Shown here piece after piece: positions 1-6,007 of a stretch of DNA of 14,515 nt. Below the pieces are notes generated by a model. It was not told the origin of the DNA, did not search any database, and worked only from the letters and a program-made list of their open reading frames with translations. Made by a program: the position numbers and the translations under genes. Source of the DNA: Syntrophomonas sp. UBA5314 (GTDB taxonomy: Bacteria > Bacillota > Syntrophomonadia > Syntrophomonadales > Syntrophomonadaceae); assembly GCA_002410325.1 (NCBI GenBank), contig DHRK01000056.1, positions 1-14,515 of the forward strand, in the 5' to 3' direction. Each line of letters starts with the position of its first letter. Position 1 is the stretch's first letter.

Positions 1-18
1 GTTATCGGTATTGAATAA
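1..18 (+). CDS. Possible C-terminal tail of elongation factor Tu (partial)
   Basis: The window opens with an in-frame run reading V-I-G-I-E followed by a TAA stop at 16-18. EF-Tu proteins of Firmicutes commonly end in a short V-x-I/V-x-E tail (for example ...VTxxIE), and tuf commonly lies directly upstream of rpsJ in this phylum. The call therefore rests on gene order plus five residues, which is weak evidence. Another gene ending here by chance cannot be excluded. Confidence 0.4.
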   Translation, partial: VIGIE

Positions 19-43
19 TCAGACATAAAATTTCCGGGATTTC

Positions 44-76
44 GGTGAGGGACTTGGATAACTCAAGCCCTTCACC
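44..76 (+). promoter_or_regulatory. Leader hairpin upstream of rpsJ
   Basis: The arms 44-56 (GGTGAGGGACTTG) and 64-76 (CAAGCCCTTCACC) pair over 13 positions with one G-U wobble (49/71) and one A-C mismatch (52/68), closing a 7-nt loop at 57-63. No U-run follows, so it does not look like an intrinsic terminator. It could be an mRNA leader structure, a processing site between tuf and rpsJ, or a barrier protecting a transcript end. A smaller imperfect hairpin (80-86 with 91-97) follows. A TATAAA hexamer at 97-102 resembles a -10 box but has no good -35 at the right distance. Function is inferred only. Confidence 0.45.
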
Positions 77-116
77 ACTACACACCCGGAGGCGTGTATA
101 AAATGAACCCAGTCTA

Positions 117-123
117 AGGAGGT
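117..123 (+). promoter_or_regulatory. Ribosome binding site of rpsJ
   Basis: AAGGAGG at 117-123 matches the anti-Shine-Dalgarno sequence of 16S rRNA and lies 10 nt before the GTG at 134, which fixes that codon as the rpsJ start. Confidence 0.8.
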
Positions 124-133
124 TTTAGTCATA

Positions 134-445
134 GTGAGTGGGCAGCAAAAGGTAAGAATTAGACTCAAGGCATTCGACCATAAACTGCTGGATCAATCGT
201 CCTTGAAGATCGTCGAAACAGCGCGCAAGAACGGTTCCAGTGTTTCCGGTCCGATTCCCCTGCCGACCGAAAAAAGCATTTATACCATTTTAAGGTCGCC
301 CCATGTCAACAAGGATTCCCGGGAGCAGTTTGAGATGCGCACCCATAAACGCCTGATTGACATTTTAGACCCCAATCCCAAGACGATCGATGCATTGATG
401 CACCTGGATTTGCCTTCCGGAGTTGACATCGAGATCAAACTCTAG
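134..445 (+). CDS. rpsJ: 30S ribosomal protein S10
   Basis: S10 is a protein of the 30S head; in many bacteria it also binds NusB in antitermination complexes. The 103-residue product matches the family length (about 102). It carries the conserved RIRLKAFDH segment near the N-terminus, the SGPIPLPT motif at about 38-45, the REQFEMRTHKRLID block at about 63-76 and the C-terminal LDLPSGVDIEIKL. The start is a GTG behind a strong AAGGAGG. As first gene of the cluster it follows a structured leader, and it is separated from rplC by the longest gap in the operon (112 nt). Confidence 0.98.
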   Translation: MSGQQKVRIRLKAFDHKLLDQSSLKIVETARKNGSSVSGPIPLPTEKSIYTILRSPHVNKDSREQFEMRTHKRLIDILDPNPKTIDALMHLDLPSGVDIEIKL

Positions 446-503
446 GTCAAATCAGGGCTGAGAAACCAGTGGGTTAGAGGTTTCAAAGCAAGGCATTAGA
501 GAA

Positions 504-534
504 GTGAAGTTGGATACCACTTCCAACCGCTCAC
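504..534 (+). promoter_or_regulatory. Hairpin in the rpsJ-rplC intergenic region
   Basis: The outer pairs 504-507 (GTGA) with 531-534 (TCAC) enclose an internal loop (508 against 528-530). The inner 6-bp stem pairs 509-514 (GTTGGA) with 522-527 (TCCAAC) and closes a 7-nt loop at 515-521. The element ends 8 nt before the rplC Shine-Dalgarno sequence, so it could influence rplC translation or mRNA stability. No U-run follows. It resembles the hairpin before rpsJ in length, end sequences and a shared TTGGATA. Regulatory function is inferred. Confidence 0.4.
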
Positions 535-542
535 CGAAAGAT

Positions 543-549
543 AAGGAGG
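543..549 (+). promoter_or_regulatory. Ribosome binding site that sets the rplC start
   Basis: AAGGAGG at 543-549 is 8 nt upstream of GTG 558. The same frame is open back to a GTG at 504, but that codon has no Shine-Dalgarno sequence and would lie inside a hairpin. ATG 585 has none at a usable distance either. The site therefore selects 558. Confidence 0.8.
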
Positions 550-557
550 CACAATCT

Positions 558-1196
558 GTGATAAAGAACGTTAAGACCGCCATCATGGGCATAAAGATCG
601 GCATGACCCAGATCTTTGACGAGGCCGGCAAAGCGGTTCCGGTAACCGTGGTTGAAGCCGGACCATGTACGGTTATTCAGAAGAAGAATGTTGAGGCAGA
701 TGGATACAACGCTATTCAGGTAGGCTTTTACAACCTGAAGGAAAAATTAGCGAACAAGCCTTTAAAGGGGCATTTCAAGAAAGCTAATATCAAACCCTTG
801 CGCTATATCAGGGAGTTCCGCCTGGAAAATGTTGATGAATATGAAATAGGCCAGGAAATCAAGGTCGATGGGTTTTCCGCAGGAGACCTGGTTGATGTAA
901 TCGGCACCTCCAAGGGTAAGGGGTTTGCCGGAGGGGTAAAGCGGCATAACTTTGCCCGCGGCTCCATGGGGCACGGCTCCAAATACCACCGCCGTCCCGG
1001 TTCACTGGGAGCCAAGGGTCCGGCCCGGGTGTTCAAAGGCCGCAAGCTTCCGGGAAGACTTGGAGGAGAGAGGGTTACGGTTCAGGGTTTGAGGGTAGTA
1101 AAAGTCTATCCGGACAGAAACCTGTTATTGCTCAGAGGTTCTATCCCCGGTCCCAAGAAGGGCCTGGTTATTATAAAAAACTCGAGTAAGGCCTAG
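558..1196 (+). CDS. rplC: 50S ribosomal protein L3
   Basis: L3 binds 23S rRNA early in 50S assembly and reaches the peptidyl transferase centre through an extended loop. The product from GTG 558 is 212 residues, close to the usual 205-215. It shows the N-terminal GIKIGMTQIF block, the PVTVVEAGPC segment, the basic central loop rich in G, H and R (KGKGFAGGVKRH, then GSMGHGSKYHRRPGSLG) and the C-terminal LLLRGSIPGPKKGLV. The start is chosen by the AAGGAGG at 543-549 and leaves only a few residues more than typical homologues before the conserved block. rplD follows after 25 nt. Confidence 0.96.
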   Translation: MIKNVKTAIMGIKIGMTQIFDEAGKAVPVTVVEAGPCTVIQKKNVEADGYNAIQVGFYNLKEKLANKPLKGHFKKANIKPLRYIREFRLENVDEYEIGQEIKVDGFSAGDLVDVIGTSKGKGFAGGVKRHNFARGSMGHGSKYHRRPGSLGAKGPARVFKGRKLPGRLGGERVTVQGLRVVKVYPDRNLLLLRGSIPGPKKGLVIIKNSSKA

Positions 1197-1221
1197 CGTT
1201 GTATAAAGGAGGTAAGCGATA

Positions 1222-1845
1222 ATGCCTAAAGTTCCGTTGTATGATATGAGCGGAGCCCAGATAGGAGAAGTTGAACTAAATGACAGCCTCTTCGGCATCG
1301 AGCCCAATGAAGCTGTTTTGTATGATTTTGTCAAAATGCAGTTGGCCAACAAGCGGGTAGGCACCGCATCGGTGAAGACCCGGGCGGAAGTGAGCGGCGG
1401 CGGGCGCAAGCCGTTCCGGCAAAAAGGAACTGGCCGGGCCCGAGCTGGCAGCATTAGAAGTCCTCTGTGGCGGGGCGGCGGAATTGTATTCGGCCCTCAA
1501 CCCAGAGACTACTCCTACAGGCTGCCCCGCAAGGTGCGGCGGCTGGCTCTGAAGTCGGCTCTGTCTTCCAAGTTCAAAAACGACAGCATCATTGTGGTTG
1601 ATGCTTTGAATTTCGAAGCCCCCAAAACCAAACTGATGGTCGAGACCCTGCAGAATTTGAAAGCCGGCCGGAAGGCCCTGGTGGTTACCGCCGACGGGGA
1701 CCAGAATGTTTCCAAGTCAGCCCGCAATATCCCGGGAGTTAAGCCTTTACGAGCCGACTTTGTAAACGTTTACGACCTTCTCAATTACGACACCCTGCTG
1801 ATTACCAAGGATGCCGTGGCCAGGTTAGAGGAGGTATACGCGTAA
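1222..1845 (+). CDS. rplD: 50S ribosomal protein L4
   Basis: L4 is an early-assembly 50S protein whose long loop lines the polypeptide exit tunnel. In E. coli it also represses the S10 operon, but no such regulation can be read from this sequence. The 207-residue product has the expected length. The loop lies at about 45-100 and contains SGGGRKPFRQKGTGRARAGS and the WRGGGIVFGPQPRDYSY segment; the globular C-terminal half carries the LVVTADGDQNVSKSARNIPG stretch. AAGGAGG stands before ATG 1222. It is followed by rplW after a single base, which suggests coupled translation. Confidence 0.97.
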   Translation: MPKVPLYDMSGAQIGEVELNDSLFGIEPNEAVLYDFVKMQLANKRVGTASVKTRAEVSGGGRKPFRQKGTGRARAGSIRSPLWRGGGIVFGPQPRDYSYRLPRKVRRLALKSALSSKFKNDSIIVVDALNFEAPKTKLMVETLQNLKAGRKALVVTADGDQNVSKSARNIPGVKPLRADFVNVYDLLNYDTLLITKDAVARLEEVYA

Positions 1846-1846
1846 T

Positions 1847-2134
1847 ATGAAAGACCACCGTGATATTATTTTAAGACCGATTGTGACTGAGAAATCCATG
1901 AACCTCCTGGCCGATAACAAATACACATTCCTGGTGGATAAAAAGGCCAACAAGACTGAGATCAAGAGCGCCATTGAGAGCATCTTCAAAGTAAAGGTCG
2001 AGAACGTAAGCACCATGATCATCAAGGGCAAGCCCAAGAGAATGGGACGCTATGAAGGAAAAAAACCTGACCGTAAAAAAGCCGTCGTAACCTTGAAGGC
2101 CGGCCAGAAGATAAGAATCTTCGATGGCATGTAA
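1847..2134 (+). CDS. rplW: 50S ribosomal protein L23
   Basis: L23 sits at the mouth of the exit tunnel and is the docking site for signal recognition particle and trigger factor. The product is 95 residues, normal for the family. The PIVTEKS signature is at residues 11-17, followed by YTFLVDKKANKTEIKSAIE and a VKVENVSTM strand. The ATG lies one base after the rplD stop, and its ribosome binding site (GAGGAGG) lies inside the end of rplD, so its translation is probably coupled to that of L4. Confidence 0.97.
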   Translation: MKDHRDIILRPIVTEKSMNLLADNKYTFLVDKKANKTEIKSAIESIFKVKVENVSTMIIKGKPKRMGRYEGKKPDRKKAVVTLKAGQKIRIFDGM

Positions 2135-2170
2135 TCTAGCCCAGGGATCGTATAAGGAGGGAATCAACGA

Positions 2171-2995
2171 ATGGGCATAAAAAAATACAAGCCTACAACA
2201 CCAAGCCGCAGGCAAATGTCCTCATTGACTTTTGAGGAATTGACTAAAAAAGAACCCGAAAAGAGCCTGACCGCTCCTCTGAAGAGCAAGGCGGGGCGCA
2301 ATGCCCACGGCCGGATAACCGTACGCCATCAGGGCGGCGGGCACAAGCGTAAATATCGCCTGGTTGACTTTAAACGCGTTAAGGATAACATTCCGGCTCG
2401 AGTAGCCGCCATTGAATATGACCCCAACCGCTCAGCAAATATTGCTTTGCTGCATTATGCGGATGGAACCAAAGCCTATGTCCTGGCCCCCAACAACTTG
2501 AAGGTCGGGGACATGGTGGTGTCTGGTCCCGAATCGGACATCAAAGTCGGAAACGCCAAGCCGTTGAAGGACATTCCCGTAGGTTCACTTATTCATAATA
2601 TTGAGCTCCGACCTGGAAAAGGCGGGCAACTGGTCCGTTCAGCCGGCACGGTAGCCCAGCTGATGGCCAAGGAAGGCGCTTATGCCCATGTGCGGCTGCC
2701 TTCCGGGGAAGTTCGCCTGGTGCATGTCAACTGTCGGGCCACCATCGGTCAGGTAGGAAACCTTGATTTTGAAAAGCAGAATATCGGTAAAGCCGGAAGA
2801 TCACGCTGGATGGGCATCAGACCTACAGTTAGAGGCTCGGTAATGAACCCGGTGGATCATCCCCACGGCGGCGGTGAAGGTCGGCATCCGATTGGCAGGA
2901 AGTATCCGGTTTCTCCCTGGGGTCAGATTGCCATCGGTGGGAAGACCCGTAAGAAAAAGCCTTCTGACAAGATGATTGTCAAGAAACGCAAGTAA
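2171..2995 (+). CDS. rplB: 50S ribosomal protein L2
   Basis: L2 is one of the most conserved 50S proteins, needed for subunit association and close to the peptidyl transferase centre. Its 274 residues match the family. The RNA-binding domain carries GRNAHGRITVRHQGGGHKR at about 42-60. The C-terminal part carries the universally conserved NPVDHPHGGGEG at about 226-237, whose first histidine (about 230) corresponds to the functionally important His229 of E. coli L2. The basic tail ends KKRK. AAGGAGGG precedes the ATG, and rpsS follows after 13 nt. Confidence 0.98.
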   Translation: MGIKKYKPTTPSRRQMSSLTFEELTKKEPEKSLTAPLKSKAGRNAHGRITVRHQGGGHKRKYRLVDFKRVKDNIPARVAAIEYDPNRSANIALLHYADGTKAYVLAPNNLKVGDMVVSGPESDIKVGNAKPLKDIPVGSLIHNIELRPGKGGQLVRSAGTVAQLMAKEGAYAHVRLPSGEVRLVHVNCRATIGQVGNLDFEKQNIGKAGRSRWMGIRPTVRGSVMNPVDHPHGGGEGRHPIGRKYPVSPWGQIAIGGKTRKKKPSDKMIVKKRK

Positions 2996-3008
2996 GGGAG
3001 GTCTTTAA

Positions 3009-3293
3009 ATGGGTAGATCGTTAAAAAAGGGACCTTATTGTGAAGCTAAACTGCTCAAGAAGATAGAAGATTTGAACCAGACCGGACAGAAAAAGGTCAT
3101 CAAGACCTGGTCCCGCCGGTCCACCATCATGCCGCAGATGCTGGGGCACACCCTGGCCGTACACGACGGGAGAAAACACATACCGGTTTACATCACCGAG
3201 GACATGGTGGGGCTGAAACTGGGTGAGTTTGCCCCGACCAGGACCTACCGGGGGCATGCCGGTAAATCTGAAAAGTTCAGCCGTTCGCGCTAG
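3009..3293 (+). CDS. rpsS: 30S ribosomal protein S19
   Basis: S19 forms a complex with S13 in the 30S head and contacts the intersubunit bridge near the A-site tRNA. The 94-residue product begins with the typical MGRSLKKGPY, carries the TWSRRSTIMPQMLGHTLAVH core at about 33-52, and ends with the GEFAPTRTYRGHAGKSEK block. Length and all landmarks are ordinary. A GGGAGG site overlaps the end of rplB just upstream of the ATG. Confidence 0.98.
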   Translation: MGRSLKKGPYCEAKLLKKIEDLNQTGQKKVIKTWSRRSTIMPQMLGHTLAVHDGRKHIPVYITEDMVGLKLGEFAPTRTYRGHAGKSEKFSRSR

Positions 3294-3311
3294 AAAGGGG
3301 GAGCAAGAGTA

Positions 3312-3653
3312 ATGGAAGCAAGAGCACAGGCCCGTTATATTCGGGTATCCCCTTTCAAGGCACGTCAGGTGGCTGATCTGTTGAGGGGCAAAGATGTAAA
3401 GGAAGCTGTTGGTATATTGCGTTATACCAACAAGAAATCAGCCCCGCTGATCAACAAGGTCTTAAAGTCGGCTATGGCCAATGCTGAGCACAACTATGAC
3501 ATGGATTCCGATGACCTGTACGTAGCCGAAATATATATCAATGAAGGGCCTACTATTAAGAGAATGCAGCCCCGGGCCTATGGAAGAGCAGACGTCAGGC
3601 GCCATAGAACCAGCCACATCACCGTGGTGCTCAAGGAAAGGGAGGTAAAATAG
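3312..3653 (+). CDS. rplV: 50S ribosomal protein L22
   Basis: L22 lines the exit tunnel together with L4 and is a common site of macrolide resistance changes in other bacteria. The product is 113 residues, standard length. The N-terminal domain has YIRVSPFKARQVADLLRGK at about 9-27, and the long beta-hairpin that enters the tunnel lies at about 79-102 (GPTIKRMQPRAYGRAD and RRHRTSH). The tip shows no obvious insertion or deletion. AAAGGGGGAG serves as ribosome binding site. The stop shares one base with the rpsC start (TAGTG). Confidence 0.97.
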   Translation: MEARAQARYIRVSPFKARQVADLLRGKDVKEAVGILRYTNKKSAPLINKVLKSAMANAEHNYDMDSDDLYVAEIYINEGPTIKRMQPRAYGRADVRRHRTSHITVVLKEREVK

Positions 3654-4327
3654 TGGGTCAGAAAGTACATCCTAAGGGATTTCGAATGGGAATAATCAGA
3701 GACTGGGATTCCAACTGGTATGCGGACCGTGAATATACCGACCTGCTGCATGAAGATTATAAAGTGCGCAACCATATCAAGACCCGGTTTTATGCCGCCG
3801 GCGTTTCCCGGGTGGAGATTCAGAGAACCGGCAACCGGATGCGCATCACCATTCATACCGCCAAGCCGGGAATCATCATCGGGCGCGGCGGAACCGAAGT
3901 TGAAAATCTCAAGCTTACTCTTAACAATATGACCGGCAAGAATGTCAACATCAACATTCAAGAGATCCGCAAGCCGGAGCTGGACGCCCAGATCGTGGCT
4001 GAAAACATGGCCCAACAGCTGGAAAAGAGAGTATCCTTCCGGCGGGCCATGAAACAGTCGGTGGGCAGAAGCATGAGGGTTGGAGCCATAGGAATAAAGG
4101 TGGCCATATCCGGACGTCTGGGCGGAGCGGAAATAGCCCGCACCGAGTGGTATGCCGAAGGCAAGGTGCCCCTGCACACCCTGCGGGCAGACATTGATTA
4201 CGGCTTTGCCGAAGCCAACACCACCTACGGCAAAATTGGCATCAAAGTATGGATCAACCGGGGAGAAATACTGCCGGAAGCCAAGCAACGGCCCAAGCAG
4301 AAAGCAGTGGAGGAGGCAGATAGATAA
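3653..4327 (+). CDS. rpsC: 30S ribosomal protein S3
   Basis: S3 lies at the mRNA entry side of the 30S subunit and contributes to mRNA unwinding. The 224-residue product opens with GQKVHPKGFRMGI. A KH domain carries the GRGG signature at 77-80. The C-terminal domain contains RVSFRRAMKQSV and the SGRLGGAEIARTEWYAEGKV stretch. The start is GTG, overlapping the rplV stop by one base, with GGGAGG inside rplV. The stop overlaps the ATG of rplP (TAATG), so rplV, rpsC and rplP are probably coupled in translation. Confidence 0.97.
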   Translation: MGQKVHPKGFRMGIIRDWDSNWYADREYTDLLHEDYKVRNHIKTRFYAAGVSRVEIQRTGNRMRITIHTAKPGIIIGRGGTEVENLKLTLNNMTGKNVNINIQEIRKPELDAQIVAENMAQQLEKRVSFRRAMKQSVGRSMRVGAIGIKVAISGRLGGAEIARTEWYAEGKVPLHTLRADIDYGFAEANTTYGKIGIKVWINRGEILPEAKQRPKQKAVEEADR

Positions 4328-4761
4328 TGCTTACCCCTAAAAGAGTTAAATATAGAAAGCAACATCGCCCCCACGCCAAGGGGAATGCTCATAAAGGTCA
4401 TCAGGTTACCTATGGCGATTACGGCTTGCAGGCCATGGATACCGGCTGGTTGACCAACCGCCAGATCGAAGCGGCCCGTATTGCCATCAACCGCTATATC
4501 AAAAGAGGCGGAAAATTGTGGATCAAGATATTCCCGGATCGTCCTTTGACCGTGAAACCGGCTGAAACCCGAATGGGAAAAGGCAAGGGCTCACCGGAAC
4601 ACTGGGTGGCCGTTGTCAAGCCGGGCCGGATCATGTTTGAACTTTCCGGAGTCAGTGAAGAGGTGGCCAAGGAAGCCATGCGCCTGGCTTCCCACAAGCT
4701 GCCGATCAAGTGCAAATTCGTAAAACGAGAAGAAATGGGTGGTGAGGCTAGTGAAAGCTAA
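4327..4761 (+). CDS. rplP: 50S ribosomal protein L16
   Basis: L16 helps position A-site tRNA and is a late-assembly 50S protein. The 144 residues fit the family. The N-terminal MLTPKRVKYRKQHR is typical, and the loop TRMGKGKG at 81-88 reaches toward the peptidyl transferase centre; Arg82 corresponds to the arginine that is hydroxylated in E. coli. The C-terminal EEVAKEAMRLASHKLP helix is conserved. The ATG overlaps the rpsC stop by one base, with GGAGGAGG in the rpsC end. Its own last codons overlap rpmC. Confidence 0.97.
   Translation: MLTPKRVKYRKQHRPHAKGNAHKGHQVTYGDYGLQAMDTGWLTNRQIEAARIAINRYIKRGGKLWIKIFPDRPLTVKPAETRMGKGKGSPEHWVAVVKPGRIMFELSGVSEEVAKEAMRLASHKLPIKCKFVKREEMGGEASES
4738..4745 (+). 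promoter_or_regulatory. Ribosome binding site that sets the rpmC start
   Basis: GGTGGTGA, inside the end of rplP, matches the Shine-Dalgarno consensus GGAGGTGA at 7 of 8 positions. Its GGNGG core is 8 nt before GTG 4751. In-frame GTG codons at 4739 and 4742 lie within this site and are therefore unlikely to be the start. Confidence 0.6.
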
Positions 4762-4957
4762 AAAGTTTAAAGAGCTGACAGACGACGAATTGGAGAAGCA
4801 GGTTTCCACCTACAAGGAAGAACTCTTTAACCTCAGGTTTCAGCTTGCAACTGGCCAACTCGACAACCCGATGCGTATTCGTGACGTACGGAAGAATATA
4901 GCCAGGTGCAAGACCTTACTCAGGCAAAGAGAACTGGCGCGAGAAAACAAGGGCTAG
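4751..4957 (+). CDS. rpmC: 50S ribosomal protein L29
   Basis: L29 is a small helical protein beside L23 at the exit tunnel. From GTG 4751 the product is 68 residues, against about 66 in B. subtilis. It carries the hallmark KEELFNLRFQLATGQLDNP and the RIRDVRKNIAR helix. The start overlaps the end of rplP by 11 nt, in another frame. Two further in-frame GTG codons at 4739 and 4742 would add three or four residues but fall on the ribosome binding site. rpsQ follows 14 nt later. Confidence 0.93.
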   Translation: MKAKKFKELTDDELEKQVSTYKEELFNLRFQLATGQLDNPMRIRDVRKNIARCKTLLRQRELARENKG

Positions 4958-4965
4958 AAGGAGGT
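4958..4965 (+). promoter_or_regulatory. Ribosome binding site that sets the rpsQ start
   Basis: AAGGAGGT directly follows the rpmC stop, and its GGAGG ends 7 nt before GTG 4972. The rpsQ frame is open further upstream to an ATG at 4906 inside rpmC, but that extension lacks family similarity and a ribosome binding site. Confidence 0.8.
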
Positions 4966-4971
4966 CTAGGA

Positions 4972-5241
4972 GTGGCTGAAGAACGTGGAAACAGAAAAGT
5001 TAGAATAGGAACCGTAACCAGCAACAAGATGGAAAAGACCATTACCGTTCTGGTTGAGACTGTAAAACAGCATCCTCTTTACAAGAAGACTATCAGGACC
5101 AGTAAAAAATACAAGGCCCATGATGAAGCCAATGAAGCTAAAATCGGCGATGTTGTAAGGATCATGGAATGCCGGCCTTTAAGCAAAGATAAACGCTGGC
5201 GCCTTATCGAAGTCGTCGAAAGAGCCAAAACTCTGGAATAA
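4972..5241 (+). CDS. rpsQ: 30S ribosomal protein S17
   Basis: S17 is an OB-fold protein that binds the 5' domain of 16S rRNA early in 30S assembly. From GTG 4972 the product has 89 residues, matching the family (about 85-88). It carries KVRIGTVTSNKMEKTITVLV at about 9-28, the HPLYKKTIRTSKKYKAHDE block, and the signature GDVVRIMECRPLSK at about 59-72. The strong site at 4958-4965 fixes the start. The gene closes the S10 portion; rplN follows after 27 nt. Confidence 0.96.
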   Translation: MAEERGNRKVRIGTVTSNKMEKTITVLVETVKQHPLYKKTIRTSKKYKAHDEANEAKIGDVVRIMECRPLSKDKRWRLIEVVERAKTLE

Positions 5242-5268
5242 GTCAAGACTTGAAGGAGGTTTAATACC

Positions 5269-5637
5269 GTGATTCAACAGGAGACCATGCTTCAGGTAGG
5301 TGACAATACCGGAGCAAAACGGGTGCTATGCATAAAGATCCTGGGCGGCTCCATGCGCCGTTATGCAACCGTCGGAGACATCATCATCGCCAGCGTTAAG
5401 GAAGCGGCCCCCGGCGGGGTGGTCAAAAAGGGCGATGTAGTGAAAGCTGTGGTTGTGAGAACCAAAAAGGAGATAAGACGCCCCGACGGATCGTACATCG
5501 CCTTTTCGGAAAATGCCGCCGTGATAATTGACGATAATAACAACCCCAAAGGTACGCGCATATTTGGGCCAGTAGCCAGGGAACTGAGGGATAAAAACTT
5601 TATGAAGATTGTATCTCTAGCTCCTGAAGTTCTTTAG
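5269..5637 (+). CDS. rplN: 50S ribosomal protein L14
   Basis: L14 lies on the intersubunit face of the 50S and forms a bridge to the 30S; in other bacteria it is also the binding site of the silencing factor RsfS. The product is exactly the usual 122 residues. It has MIQQETMLQVGDNTGAKR at the N-terminus with the GDNTGAK signature at 11-17, then the VVRTKKEIRRPDGSYI and NAAVIIDDNNNPKGTRIFGPVAREL blocks. The start is GTG behind AAGGAGGT. Confidence 0.98.
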   Translation: MIQQETMLQVGDNTGAKRVLCIKILGGSMRRYATVGDIIIASVKEAAPGGVVKKGDVVKAVVVRTKKEIRRPDGSYIAFSENAAVIIDDNNNPKGTRIFGPVARELRDKNFMKIVSLAPEVL

Positions 5638-5654
5638 GCATCGGAGGTGGAACA

Positions 5655-5981
5655 GTGAGCATAAAGAAGGGTGATACAGTGCTGGTGCTAGCCGGCAAGG
5701 AGGCAGGGAAAAAAGGTAAAGTCCTCCGGGTGGTCAGCGCCAATCAAAAGAACGCCAATCATAGAGTAGTTATCGAAGGCGTAAACAAGGTCAAGAAACA
5801 CCAGCGCCCCAGCCGGGCCATGCCCCAGGGCGGTATTTTGAGAATCGAAGCTCCGGTAAACGCTTCTAATGTCCTGCTGGTTTGCAGCCACTGCGGGAAG
5901 CCGACTCGCATCGGCCACAAAATCCTGGACAACAACGAAAAGGTCAGGGTTTGTAAGAAGTGCGGGGAATTACTGGATTAA
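5655..5981 (+). CDS. rplX: 50S ribosomal protein L24, form with four cysteines
   Basis: L24 is an assembly-initiator protein of the 50S subunit near the tunnel exit. The 108-residue product has an N-terminal KOW motif at about 3-30 (KKGDTVLVLAGKEAGKKGKV) and the VNKVKKHQRPSRAMPQGGI segment at about 43-61. The C-terminal part has paired cysteines at C77, C80, C100 and C103, an arrangement suggesting a zinc ribbon; such motifs occur in L24 of many Gram-positive bacteria. The start is GTG after TCGGAGGTGG. The gene lies 17 nt after rplN and 26 nt before rplE. Confidence 0.96.
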   Translation: MSIKKGDTVLVLAGKEAGKKGKVLRVVSANQKNANHRVVIEGVNKVKKHQRPSRAMPQGGILRIEAPVNASNVLLVCSHCGKPTRIGHKILDNNEKVRVCKKCGELLD

Positions 5982-6007
5982 TCCCCCGGGAAAGGAGGCA
6001 CACATAA

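Noticed and set aside
44..76. Leader hairpin as a Rho-independent terminator of tuf
   Set aside because: The sequence after the stem (ACTACACACC) lacks a U-run, so intrinsic termination is not supported.
97..102. TATAAA as the -10 box of an rpsJ promoter
   Set aside because: No TTGACA-like hexamer lies 16-18 nt upstream; the nearest, TTCACC at 71-76, gives a 20-nt spacer and lies in the hairpin arm.
504..557. N-terminal extension of L3 from GTG 504
   Set aside because: The extension has no similarity to L3, has no ribosome binding site, and contains the hairpin and the Shine-Dalgarno sequence for GTG 558.
3578..4288. Long antisense open frame (about 236 codons) opposite rpsC and the end of rplV
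   Set aside because: It lies entirely opposite well-supported ribosomal protein genes, has no ribosome binding site or family resemblance that I recognise, and is explained by the codon bias of rpsC.
5985..5990. CCCGGG palindrome before rplE as an S8-type operator
   Set aside because: It is only six bases long and lacks the helix-with-internal-loop pattern of S8 binding sites.
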